Source: Maribacter sp. (lineage in GTDB: Bacteria; Bacteroidota; Bacteroidia; Flavobacteriales; Flavobacteriaceae). Taken from it: 18,979 bases of DNA. Under the pieces are notes generated by a model, which did not search any database, had not been told where the DNA came from, and saw only the letters and a program-made list of their open reading frames with translations. Below, one piece after another: positions 7,887 to 15,765 of the stretch. A program made the position numbers and the translations under genes. Numbering within the stretch: position 1 is the first letter of the stretch; every line of letters starts with the position of its first letter. The stretch spans positions 1-18,979 of the forward strand of contig JAHHKH010000183.1 in NCBI GenBank assembly GCA_018679695.1. The letters run 5' to 3'.

Positions 7887-8387
7887 TTAGAATTGGTATC
7901 TGATTCCTAGAGCGATGTCAAAGTCAAAATTATCAGAGAAACCATCATAACCTACCAAACCAACTTCGGGTCTAAAATCCAGTGAAAGCAATAAGGGTAT
8001 GTCAAAATTATATTCAACACCAATATTACCTGCCCCAAATACAAACAATCCATCATTGTCGACCGAACTATTTGGGATTACATCAAAATCAACATTTCCT
8101 AAACCGCCACCAACACCATAGTACCAGTTGAAATTACCATCCAATTGATGAACCCATTGGTACACACCTGCTAATTTAAAGGCATTGTACTGGCTATGAT
8201 CTCTCCAGCCCAAATCCACTTCGAGGCGATTGTACCGGGAAATAGATTTTTGATACGAAATTTCTGCACCAAAACCATCACTATCCCCAAGGCGCAAGCC
8301 CAAGGCGTGATCAGCGATTTCCTGTCCAAAAACTGTGGATAACGAAGTTAAACAAACAAATAATGTAAGTGTTTTTAAAATTTTCAT
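7887..8387 (-). CDS. Small outer-membrane beta-barrel protein
   Basis: 166 residues. A Sec signal peptide (about 1-21, ending STVFG before QE) precedes alternating amphipathic strands: LGLRLGDSDGFGAEISYQK, RYNRLEVDLGW, FNWYYGVGGGLG and a final FDIALGIRYQF. The last residue is an aromatic Phe preceded by the alternating pattern required for insertion by the Bam machinery. Eight strands are plausible for this size. It resembles a common Bacteroidota group of small beta-barrel proteins without assigned function; a porin or structural role is possible. The unit is monocistronic, with a promoter at 8408-8437 and a terminator at 7836-7862. Confidence 0.82.
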   Translation of the reverse strand: MKILKTLTLFVCLTSLSTVFGQEIADHALGLRLGDSDGFGAEISYQKSISRYNRLEVDLGWRDHSQYNAFKLAGVYQWVHQLDGNFNWYYGVGGGLGNVDFDVIPNSSVDNDGLFVFGAGNIGVEYNFDIPLLLSLDFRPEVGLVGYDGFSDNFDFDIALGIRYQF

Positions 8388-8407
8388 AAGGTCTGATTTA
8401 TAAGGTG

Positions 8408-8437
8408 TAAAATTAATGAATCTTAATTATGCTCAAA
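8408..8437 (-). promoter_or_regulatory. Promoter of the beta-barrel gene
   Basis: On the minus strand, TTTG (8437-8434), 18-nt spacer, then TAATTTTA (8415-8408), a 7 of 8 match to TAnnTTTG. The spacing equals that of the aroC promoter. The ATG at 8387 is 20 nt downstream. Confidence 0.6.
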
Positions 8438-8448
8438 CAATAAAAACT

Positions 8449-8456
8449 TAAATTTG
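8449..8456 (+). promoter_or_regulatory. -7 box for the FAD/Fe-S oxidoreductase
   Basis: TAAATTTG, an exact TAnnTTTG, ends 19 nt before the proposed TTG start at 8476. It predicts a leader of roughly 12-15 nt. No clear -33 TTTG is seen at the expected distance. It stands 11 bp from the divergent promoter at 8408-8437. Confidence 0.5.
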
Positions 8457-8475
8457 CGCTTAAAATTGTATTAGA

Positions 8476-11388
8476 TTGAATAAAGATAAAATAAAAGTAC
8501 TGGAGCAAAAATTGGAAGGCAGTATTCTAGCCGACAATTTAAGCACCGCCCTGTATGCCACCGATGCTTCCGTATACCGCAAAATTCCATTGGCCGTTGC
8601 TTTTCCCAAAACTGTTGAAGACATACAAAAGCTTGTCAACTTTGCGTCGGAAAATACTGTTGGACTTATTCCGAGAACCGCAGGTACTTCCTTGGCGGGA
8701 CAATGCGTTGGGGAAGGTATTGTGATCGATGTTTCAAAACATTTTACGCAAATAGTTGGGATTGACAAGGCTAAAAAGCAGGTTACTGTTCAACCTGGTG
8801 TAATCCGTGACGAACTCAATCAATATTTGGAACCCCATGGTTTATATTTTGGGCCCGATACATCAACTTCCAACCGCTGTATGATCGGTGGTATGGTAGG
8901 TAATAATTCCTCAGGGACGACATCCATCCAATATGGAGTTACCCGGGATAAGGTCGTCTCAATGAAAACTGTTCTTTCCGATGGATCCCAAGTCGAATTC
9001 AAATCAGTTACTGCGGAGGAATTTGATCAAAAATCCAAATTGAACACACTTGAAGGAAAACTTTATAAAAAACTATATAATGAGCTATCAAATAAAGATA
9101 TACAATCAGAAATAAAAAGGGAATTTCCTAAACCGCAAATACATAGACGAAACACGGGTTACGCGGTAGACGAACTATTGAAAAGTTCTGTTTTCAATCA
9201 AGGTCATGAGGATATAAACCTCTGCAAATTGTTAAGTGGTAGTGAGGGCACCTTGGCATTTACTACCGAAATAACATTGCAGCTCGATGATATTCCACCA
9301 GCGTATTCCGCAATGGTGGTGACACATTATAAAACATTGGAAGATTGCTTGCGTGACGTGGCCCCCGTTATGGGCCATGGTCTGCATATGTGCGAGATGA
9401 TGGACAGGGTTATCCTTGATTGTACAAAGAATAACAAGACCCAGCTCAGGAACCGCTTTTTTGTGGAGGGCGATCCTGCGGCATTGCTCATGTTGGAGCT
9501 GAAATCGGAAACGAAAAACGAACTTGACGATAAATTACACGCGCTATTACATACCATTAAAAATTCTGGACTCAGCTATGCCAATCCCGTCCTTTATGGA
9601 AATGACATTAACAAGGCGATTGAACTTCGTAAAGCTGGTTTGGGACTATTGGGGAATATAGTAGGGGATATGAAAGCGGTGGCCTGTATTGAAGACACTG
9701 CGGTTGCTTTAGAGGACTTAAAGGACTTTATCGGGGAATTCACCTCGATCATGAAAGGGTACGGGCAAGAAGCTGTTTATTACGCACACGCAGGAGCAGG
9801 GGAGCTGCATTTGCGTCCCATATTGAATTTGAAGAAATCAAAAGATGTTGGTCTGTTTAGGCAAATTACCACCGATGTGGCGCAACTTACCAAAAAATAC
9901 AAAGGTTCTTTTAGTGGGGAGCATGGGGACGGTATTGTTCGATCGGAATTTATTCCCTTGATGATTGGTGAAAAAAATTATGAATTGCTCAAACGTGTCA
10001 AAACCTATTTTGATCCAAAGGGAATATTCAATCCTGGAAAAATAGTCGACGCCTATCCCATGGATGAAGCACTGCGCTATGAAGTGGATAGGGAGGAGCC
10101 AGAGCTTAAAACAATAATGGACTTCTCCGATAGCCAGGGCATCTTAAAAGCTGCTGAAAAATGCAATGGCAGCGGTGATTGTCGTAAAACCCATAACGCA
10201 AAGGGAGGCATGTGCCCCAGTTATCACGCCACTAAAAATGAAAAAGACACGACAAGGGGTCGGGCCAACGCGCTTCGTGAATTCTTGACTACGGGGAAAG
10301 GTCCCAACAAATTCGACCAAAAAGAATTAAAGGAGGTTTTTGACCTATGTCTTAGTTGTAAGGCATGTGCAAGTGAATGCCCAAGTAATGTAGATGTCGC
10401 GGCCTTGAAAGCAGAATTTCTTTACCAGTATCAAGAGTGTAATGGGTATTCCTTGAGGAGCAAGGTTTTTGCCTACAACACCCGTTTTAATAGCATTGGG
10501 AGTAAAGTTGCCGGACTCACCAATGCTGTTTATAGTTCCAAAATCCTCGGTGGGATTTTAAAAAAATCAATAGGTATCGCCAATGAGCGATCAATTCCAA
10601 AAGTTTCAAGTTATAATTTCGATAAATTACTACAAAATTCACAAAATGAGCAAAATATAAAATCAAAAAAAGTAATTTTATACATTGACGAATTTACCAA
10701 ATATCTCGATGTTGATTTGGGAAAGGATGCGATAGTACTGCTTGTGAAATTAGGTTACGATGTGCATCTGTTCACCGCTGAAAGCGGACGCACCTATCTT
10801 TCCAAGGGATTTTTAAAGCAAGCACAGCGATTGGCAAATAAAAATATGCAACATTTAAGGAAATTCGCAACTCAAAAAATACCAGTACTCGGTCTGGAGC
10901 CTTCTGCTCTTCTTTCCTTTAGGGATGAATATAAAAGATTGGTAAGCAATCCGAAGGATATTGATAAAGTAGCAGAAAATTCGTTCCTTATCGAGGAATT
11001 TTTAGCACTTGAGATCAATAAAGGTATAGTCACTGCTGATAGTTTCACAAAAGAACCGAAGACGATTAAAATTCATAACCACTGCCATCAAAAAGCGCTT
11101 TCGAACCAAAAAGTAACCTTCGATATTCTGAACTTACCAGAGAATTATTCCGTTTCGATCATAAGCTCTGGCTGTTGTGGAATGGCAGGGTCTTTTGGTT
11201 ATGAAAAAGAGCATTACGATCTGAGTATGCAAATAGGGGAGCTCAAATTATTTCCGTCAATTCGTAAAAGTAAGGAAAGTACTATTATTGCCGCAAATGG
11301 AACGAGCTGTAGGCATCAAATAAAAGATGGTACGAAAAGAAGCGCCTTGCACCCGGTCACGATACTCAAAAATGCGTTGGTTGATTGA
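8476..11388 (+). CDS. FAD-binding and 4Fe-4S-binding oxidoreductase (YdiJ / D-2-hydroxyacid dehydrogenase class)
   Basis: 970-residue membrane-associated flavoprotein that probably oxidises a D-2-hydroxy acid (D-lactate or D-2-hydroxyglutarate) and passes electrons through Fe-S centres. In order: a PCMH FAD-binding domain (PRTAGTSLAGQ at 67-76, STSNRCMIGGMVGNNSSG at about 130-147); the FAD-oxidase C-terminal domain with SGEHGDGIVRSEF; a first cysteine set C563, C569, C580; a second 4Fe-4S motif C625xxC628xxC631xxxC635P; and a GlpC-type domain with HNHCHQKAL (C870) and GCCG (C900, C901). The other CCG half is degenerate: ESGR at 769-772 replaces the cysteines. No ATG lies near the N-terminus. 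TTG at 8476 is the only usual start codon between the in-frame stop at 8461 and the conserved region. It is alone on its transcript or reads into aroC. Substrate is not determined. Confidence 0.88.
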   Translation: MNKDKIKVLEQKLEGSILADNLSTALYATDASVYRKIPLAVAFPKTVEDIQKLVNFASENTVGLIPRTAGTSLAGQCVGEGIVIDVSKHFTQIVGIDKAKKQVTVQPGVIRDELNQYLEPHGLYFGPDTSTSNRCMIGGMVGNNSSGTTSIQYGVTRDKVVSMKTVLSDGSQVEFKSVTAEEFDQKSKLNTLEGKLYKKLYNELSNKDIQSEIKREFPKPQIHRRNTGYAVDELLKSSVFNQGHEDINLCKLLSGSEGTLAFTTEITLQLDDIPPAYSAMVVTHYKTLEDCLRDVAPVMGHGLHMCEMMDRVILDCTKNNKTQLRNRFFVEGDPAALLMLELKSETKNELDDKLHALLHTIKNSGLSYANPVLYGNDINKAIELRKAGLGLLGNIVGDMKAVACIEDTAVALEDLKDFIGEFTSIMKGYGQEAVYYAHAGAGELHLRPILNLKKSKDVGLFRQITTDVAQLTKKYKGSFSGEHGDGIVRSEFIPLMIGEKNYELLKRVKTYFDPKGIFNPGKIVDAYPMDEALRYEVDREEPELKTIMDFSDSQGILKAAEKCNGSGDCRKTHNAKGGMCPSYHATKNEKDTTRGRANALREFLTTGKGPNKFDQKELKEVFDLCLSCKACASECPSNVDVAALKAEFLYQYQECNGYSLRSKVFAYNTRFNSIGSKVAGLTNAVYSSKILGGILKKSIGIANERSIPKVSSYNFDKLLQNSQNEQNIKSKKVILYIDEFTKYLDVDLGKDAIVLLVKLGYDVHLFTAESGRTYLSKGFLKQAQRLANKNMQHLRKFATQKIPVLGLEPSALLSFRDEYKRLVSNPKDIDKVAENSFLIEEFLALEINKGIVTADSFTKEPKTIKIHNHCHQKALSNQKVTFDILNLPENYSVSIISSGCCGMAGSFGYEKEHYDLSMQIGELKLFPSIRKSKESTIIAANGTSCRHQIKDGTKRSALHPVTILKNALVD

Positions 11389-11390
11389 TT

Positions 11391-11420
11391 TTTGTATGTA
11401 TTAATTAACATATACCTTTA
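11391..11420 (+). promoter_or_regulatory. Promoter of aroC
   Basis: TTTG (11391-11394), 18-nt spacer, TACCTTTA (11413-11420; 7 of 8 match to TAnnTTTG). The ATG at 11446 is 25 nt downstream. It begins directly after the oxidoreductase stop codon. Confidence 0.6.
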
Positions 11421-11445
11421 CGCCACAGTTTAGAATATCGATAGA

Positions 11446-12510
11446 ATGGCAGGAAATACTTTTGGCAACCTTTTTAAATTAACAACTTTTGGGGAATCAC
11501 ACGGTGTGGCTATCGGTGGTGTGTTGGACGGATGTCCTCCGGGTATCGCCCTGGATATTGATGCGATCCAGCAGGAATTAGATCGGCGTAAACCTGGTCA
11601 ATCAGCCATTGTAACCCAGCGAAAAGAACCCGATACGGTCGAATTTTTCTCCGGGATATTCGAAGGAAGGACCACCGGGACACCCATAGGTTTTGCAATT
11701 CGCAATACCAATCAAAAATCTCGGGATTATTCCCATATCAAAGATTCGTACAGACCTTCACATGCCGATTATGTATATGACCGGAAATATGGTGCGAGGG
11801 ACTATCGTGGTGGTGGCAGAAGTTCGGCCCGTGAGACTGCCAGTAGGGTGGTGGCAGGGGCAATTGCAAAGCAGTTTTTATCTGATGTACGTATAAATGC
11901 TTTTGTTTCGCAAGTGGGCGAATTAAAACTTGGAAAGCACTATACAGAACTTGATCTTTCCCTGACCGAATCCAATCCCGTTCGTTGTCCTGACCCCGAA
12001 ACAGCATCGAAAATGGAAGCGTATATTAAAGAAGTACGTAAAGAAGGGGATACTATAGGCGGAATCATAACTTGTGTAATCCAGAATGTACCAATTGGCC
12101 TGGGGGAACCGGTATTTGATAAACTGCATGCTGAGCTGGGAAAAGCCATGTTGTCTATCAATGCTGTTAAAGGTTTTGAATACGGGAGTGGATTTGAAGG
12201 TATTACAATGAAGGGGAGTGAGCATAACGATCAATATAACCCAGACGGGAGCACCAAGACGAATCACAGCGGCGGTATCCAAGGCGGAATAAGCAACGGA
12301 ATGGATATCTATTTCAATGTGGCATTTAAGCCTGTGGCGACAGTGATTCAGCCTTACGATACTATCGACAAAGAAGGCAACAAGGTAACTACAAAAGGGA
12401 AAGGCCGTCATGATCCCTGTGTCGTCCCAAGGGCCGTACCCATTGTAGAGGCCATGGCCGCATTGGTTTTAGCTGATTATACTTTAGTGGCACGGACCAT
12501 AAAATTGTAA
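11446..12510 (+). CDS. aroC: Chorismate synthase
   Basis: Last step of the shikimate pathway: 5-enolpyruvylshikimate-3-phosphate to chorismate, with reduced FMN as cofactor, in the cytoplasm. 354 residues, normal for the family. Signatures are TTFGESHG with catalytic His19 (13-20), RPSHADYVYDRKYGARDYRG (103-122), GGRSSARETASRVVAGA (123-139) and GRHDPCVVPRAVPIVEAMAALVLADY near the C-terminus. The frame is intact and the ATG gives the canonical MAGNTFGNLFKLTTFGE start. The symporter gene begins 59 bp downstream with no visible terminator between, so read-through is possible. No other aromatic-pathway gene is nearby. Confidence 0.97.
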   Translation: MAGNTFGNLFKLTTFGESHGVAIGGVLDGCPPGIALDIDAIQQELDRRKPGQSAIVTQRKEPDTVEFFSGIFEGRTTGTPIGFAIRNTNQKSRDYSHIKDSYRPSHADYVYDRKYGARDYRGGGRSSARETASRVVAGAIAKQFLSDVRINAFVSQVGELKLGKHYTELDLSLTESNPVRCPDPETASKMEAYIKEVRKEGDTIGGIITCVIQNVPIGLGEPVFDKLHAELGKAMLSINAVKGFEYGSGFEGITMKGSEHNDQYNPDGSTKTNHSGGIQGGISNGMDIYFNVAFKPVATVIQPYDTIDKEGNKVTTKGKGRHDPCVVPRAVPIVEAMAALVLADYTLVARTIKL

Positions 12511-12569
12511 CCAAGCGTTCAACTTCTCAGCTCAAAATGGTATCTTACTGCCCTAATCAAACTTGATTT

Positions 12570-13895
12570 ATGAAAAAATTAGACTTGCATTGGCAAATCT
12601 TGATAGGAATGATATTGGGTATAATCTTTGGATTTGTGATGACCCAAATAAGTTGGGGAAGGGAATTTGTCTCGGATTGGATCCAACCCTTGGGTAATAT
12701 CTTCGTGAAACTCTTGAAACTAATTGCCATTCCTTTGATCCTAGCTTCGTTGATCAAGGGCATTTCTGATTTGAAAGACATTTCCAAGTTTCGGGATATT
12801 GGATTACGTACCATTATCATTTATGTCTGTACGACCATTGTAGCGATTACCATTGGATTGATCCTAGTTAACATTATGCAACCCGGTGAAGGCATTTCCC
12901 AGGATACCATAGACAAGTTAACTGCCACCTACGCTACCGATAGCGGCGTTATTTCCAAAATTGAAGAAGCCTCAAGGCAAAAGGAAGCCGGTCCGCTGAG
13001 CTTTCTGGAAGATATGGTACCCGATAATGCCATAAAGGCCATGAGTGAGAACAAATTAATGTTACAGGTTATTTTCTTTACCATTTTTATGGGTATCTCA
13101 ATGCTTTTGATAGGGGAAAAAAAAGCCCGGCCTTTGAAGAAGTTCTTTGATGCGCTTAACGATGTGGTTTTGAAAATGGTCGATTTGATCATGCTTACCG
13201 CTCCAGTGGCCGTTTTTGCGCTTTTGGCCAGTGTAGTGGTTTCCTCGAGCGATCCAGATCTTTTATTGGCCCTGCTTAAATACGCAGGGGTTGTAGTTCT
13301 GGGTCTTTTCTTGATGGTTATATTCTATACTGTGGTTGTTGCTACCTATACAAAAAAGAATCCCTTCTGGTTTTTGAAAGAAATAAGTCCGGCGCAATTA
13401 TTGGCATTTTCCACCAGCTCAAGTGCAGCCACCTTACCGGTCACCATGGAAAGGGTAGAGGAGCATATCGGAGTGGATAAGGAAGTGACTAGTTTTGTAC
13501 TCCCCGTGGGTGCCACCATCAATATGGACGGGACAAGTCTTTACCAAGGTGTAGCAGCAGTTTTCATAGCGCAAGCATTGGATTTTAATCTAAGTCTGGG
13601 AGGACAATTGACCATCGTATTAACTGCCTTGTTGGCATCTATAGGTTCAGCTGCAGTGCCTGGAGCTGGTATGGTCATGTTGGTTATCGTATTGGAATCC
13701 ATTGGATTCCCAGCCGATAAACTTGCAATTGGTTTAGCCCTGATATTCGCGGTCGACCGGCCATTGGATATGTGCAGAACCATAATCAATGTTACAGGTG
13801 ATGCAACTGTGGCCATGGTAGTCGGCAAATCTGTTGGTAAACTCGGGAAGCCCCGCGTACAGGATTGGGATGACCATTATGAAGAAGTAAAATAA
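12570..13895 (+). CDS. Dicarboxylate/amino acid:cation symporter (DAACS, GltP/SLC1 family)
   Basis: Inner-membrane secondary transporter of 441 residues driven by Na+ or H+. Motifs of the glutamate transporter core are complete: the HP1 serine loop FSTSSSAATLPVT (280-292), NMDGTSLYQG with N318, D320 and T322 in TM7, the HP2 VPGAGMVML segment, and TM8 DMCRTIINVTGD (D400, R403, N407, D411). The arginine at 403 matches the residue (R397 of GltPh) that binds the acidic side chain, so glutamate or aspartate is the likely substrate, though C4-dicarboxylates are possible. The 18-bp gap to the ATP-grasp gene suggests cotranscription, which would couple acidic amino acid import to that operon. No clear promoter was found in the 59 bp upstream. 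Confidence 0.92.
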   Translation: MKKLDLHWQILIGMILGIIFGFVMTQISWGREFVSDWIQPLGNIFVKLLKLIAIPLILASLIKGISDLKDISKFRDIGLRTIIIYVCTTIVAITIGLILVNIMQPGEGISQDTIDKLTATYATDSGVISKIEEASRQKEAGPLSFLEDMVPDNAIKAMSENKLMLQVIFFTIFMGISMLLIGEKKARPLKKFFDALNDVVLKMVDLIMLTAPVAVFALLASVVVSSSDPDLLLALLKYAGVVVLGLFLMVIFYTVVVATYTKKNPFWFLKEISPAQLLAFSTSSSAATLPVTMERVEEHIGVDKEVTSFVLPVGATINMDGTSLYQGVAAVFIAQALDFNLSLGGQLTIVLTALLASIGSAAVPGAGMVMLVIVLESIGFPADKLAIGLALIFAVDRPLDMCRTIINVTGDATVAMVVGKSVGKLGKPRVQDWDDHYEEVK

Positions 13896-13913
13896 ACTAA
13901 TAAAAAAGTAACC

Positions 13914-14945
13914 ATGAACATTTGTTTTTTAATGTACCCTTGGGAGGAGATCGATGCCGAAAACGATACCAGTTTGGCCTTGATCCATGAATGTGTCAAG
14001 AGAAAACACGGTGTCGCATTGTGTAGTCCGGCGAACTTGACCATACGCAATAGTGTGACCAATGCTTTCTGTACGGTAATTAACCGAATGGATAAGGTTT
14101 CCAATAGTCTTAAGACTTTTTACAAGCAGGCAAGTCTGAGGGAGGAAATGCTTCCTTTGGCGGGTTTTGATGTCATATTCATGCGCGCCAATCCACCCTT
14201 AGATCCGATCATGCTGAATTTTTTGGATTCCGTTAAGGATGATGTTTTTATCGTCAATTCATTGCAAGGGCTACGTGAAGCCAACAATAAACTGTATACC
14301 GCAGCTTTCGGGGATTCCCATAGCAATATAATCCCCGCTACCCATGTTTCCAAAAACAAGGAATACCTGCTTCAACAAATCAAGGAATCCACAGCGGATA
14401 AAATGATATTAAAACCTTTGAACGGTTTTGGAGGTTCGGGGGTGATACTTATAGAGAAATCCGCAATGAGCAATATAAAATCACTACTGGATTTTTATGT
14501 AACTAACTCTGATGGAAGCTCTAATTATGTTATACTTCAAGCATACATTGAAGGTGCAGACCAAGGTGATGTTCGCATTTTAATTTTAAATGGTGAACCA
14601 ATTGGCGCTATGCGACGTATACCAGGATCGGAAGACCATCGCTCCAATGTTTCGGCTGGCGGCTCTGTTGCCAAACATACCTTGACAAAGGAAGAAAAGG
14701 CGCTTTGTAAACAAATTGGTCCGAAATTGGTAAAAGACGGACTCTATTTTGTTGGAATAGACGTAATAGGTGGTAAGTTGGTTGAGGTCAATGTGATGTC
14801 CCCAGGCGGAATCACTTATATGAACAAGGCTTATAAAACCAAAATACAAACTAAGGTGATTGATTTTGTGGAAAGCAAGGTTATTGATAAACTGCAAGCT
14901 TTTGACAGACGTTCAAGGCTAAGAAACGAGGTAGAAAATGCTTAG
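13914..14945 (+). CDS. GshB-like ATP-grasp ligase
   Basis: ATP-grasp enzyme of 343 residues that closely resembles prokaryotic glutathione synthetase (GshB): it would join a carboxylate to an amine through an acyl-phosphate with ATP. Matches to E. coli GshB run along the whole length: FLMYPWEEIDAENDTSLAL at the N-terminus, LPLAGFDVIFMRANPP (80-95), the glycine-rich ATP loop ILKPLNGFGGSGV (165-177), DQGDVRILILNGEPIGAMRR (216-235), SNVSAGG (244-250) and the Mg-binding strand FVGIDVIGGKLVEVNVMSPGGI (D283, E291, N293). It is longer than the 316-residue E. coli enzyme, with a few extra residues at about 50-75 and a charged C-terminal tail. No gamma-glutamylcysteine synthetase is in the window, so glutathione synthesis is not assured. 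The stop overlaps the next start by 8 bp (ATGCTTAG). Confidence 0.87.
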   Translation: MNICFLMYPWEEIDAENDTSLALIHECVKRKHGVALCSPANLTIRNSVTNAFCTVINRMDKVSNSLKTFYKQASLREEMLPLAGFDVIFMRANPPLDPIMLNFLDSVKDDVFIVNSLQGLREANNKLYTAAFGDSHSNIIPATHVSKNKEYLLQQIKESTADKMILKPLNGFGGSGVILIEKSAMSNIKSLLDFYVTNSDGSSNYVILQAYIEGADQGDVRILILNGEPIGAMRRIPGSEDHRSNVSAGGSVAKHTLTKEEKALCKQIGPKLVKDGLYFVGIDVIGGKLVEVNVMSPGGITYMNKAYKTKIQTKVIDFVESKVIDKLQAFDRRSRLRNEVENA

Positions 14946-15765
14946 GCTTTCCGTATCGGAAATTTTATCCAGAATTAAGTCGGCAATTCCTTTCGAAGCA
15001 GTATCCGAGGATTATTCCTTTATACTCAAAATAGAGGAATACGCCCCTTATATGTGTGGTGCGGTGCACGATGGACACCAATTTAGACGATCATTATGGG
15101 ACAATTGCCTGCATACCGAGTATGAACGATGGTATGAGGAAGATCCCTGTACTTTTGAAATGGTCCAATCCCATCCCATAGTATTGGCAGGTTGTGATAG
15201 TAGGTTCGAATATGATTTGAACCGTCCACCCGAAACGGCCATATTCGACACCGCTTGGGGCAAACAACTTTGGCGAAATCCTTTAAGCAGGACAGAAAAA
15301 AATCATAGCCTAAGTAAGCACAATGCCTTTTATGAAGTTGTGCATACCTTGGTGGAGCAACTTGAGAAAATACATGGCCAACTCATCGTATTCGACATGC
15401 ACAGTTACAATTGGAGACGCTGGGATAGGCCTGTACCTACATGGAATTTAGGCACTGAAAACATTGACAATTCGCGCTACGGAAGTATTGTTGATTCCTG
15501 GCGCGGCAAACTGGGCGACATGAAATTACCGGGGCCTATTCCCCAATCTTCTGAAATCAACGATGTTTTTCAAGGGAACGGCCATTTTTTGAAGTATATC
15601 ACCAAGAATTTTGAAAATACATTGGTCTTGGCTACTGAAATTTCAAAAGTATACTGTGATGAGCGCAATGGAATAATTTATCCGGAAGTTGTGCGTTCAG
15701 TAGAGAGGCATTTAAAAGAATTGATACCTTTGCAAGTCAAGGAATTTCAAGAAAGCGATTTATGA
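14938..15765 (+). CDS. N-formylglutamate amidohydrolase family protein
   Basis: Zinc-dependent amidohydrolase fold related to HutG (N-formyl-L-glutamate to formate and glutamate). In 275 residues the family motifs are present: HDGH (44-47), DSRFEYDLNR (87-96), FDMHSYN (152-158) and TEISKVYCDERNG (233-245). His and Glu/Asp residues in these segments should hold the metal and the substrate carboxylate. No other histidine-degradation gene (hutH, hutU, hutI) is near, and the gene is locked between a GshB-like ligase (8-bp overlap) and a QEGLA peptidase (4-bp overlap ATGA). Classical HutG function is therefore doubtful; hydrolysis of an N-acyl-glutamate or gamma-glutamyl-like product is an inference from context. 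Cytoplasmic: no signal peptide. Confidence 0.85.
   Translation: MLRLSVSEILSRIKSAIPFEAVSEDYSFILKIEEYAPYMCGAVHDGHQFRRSLWDNCLHTEYERWYEEDPCTFEMVQSHPIVLAGCDSRFEYDLNRPPETAIFDTAWGKQLWRNPLSRTEKNHSLSKHNAFYEVVHTLVEQLEKIHGQLIVFDMHSYNWRRWDRPVPTWNLGTENIDNSRYGSIVDSWRGKLGDMKLPGPIPQSSEINDVFQGNGHFLKYITKNFENTLVLATEISKVYCDERNGIIYPEVVRSVERHLKELIPLQVKEFQESDL

Noticed and set aside
11510..12411. Several long open frames on the minus strand and in other frames across aroC
   Set aside because: They overlap a fully conserved chorismate synthase, lack family features and are frame shadows.
12511..12569. TATCTTAC upstream of the symporter as a -7 box
   Set aside because: Only 6 of 8 positions fit and no TTTG lies at the right distance; read-through from aroC is as likely.
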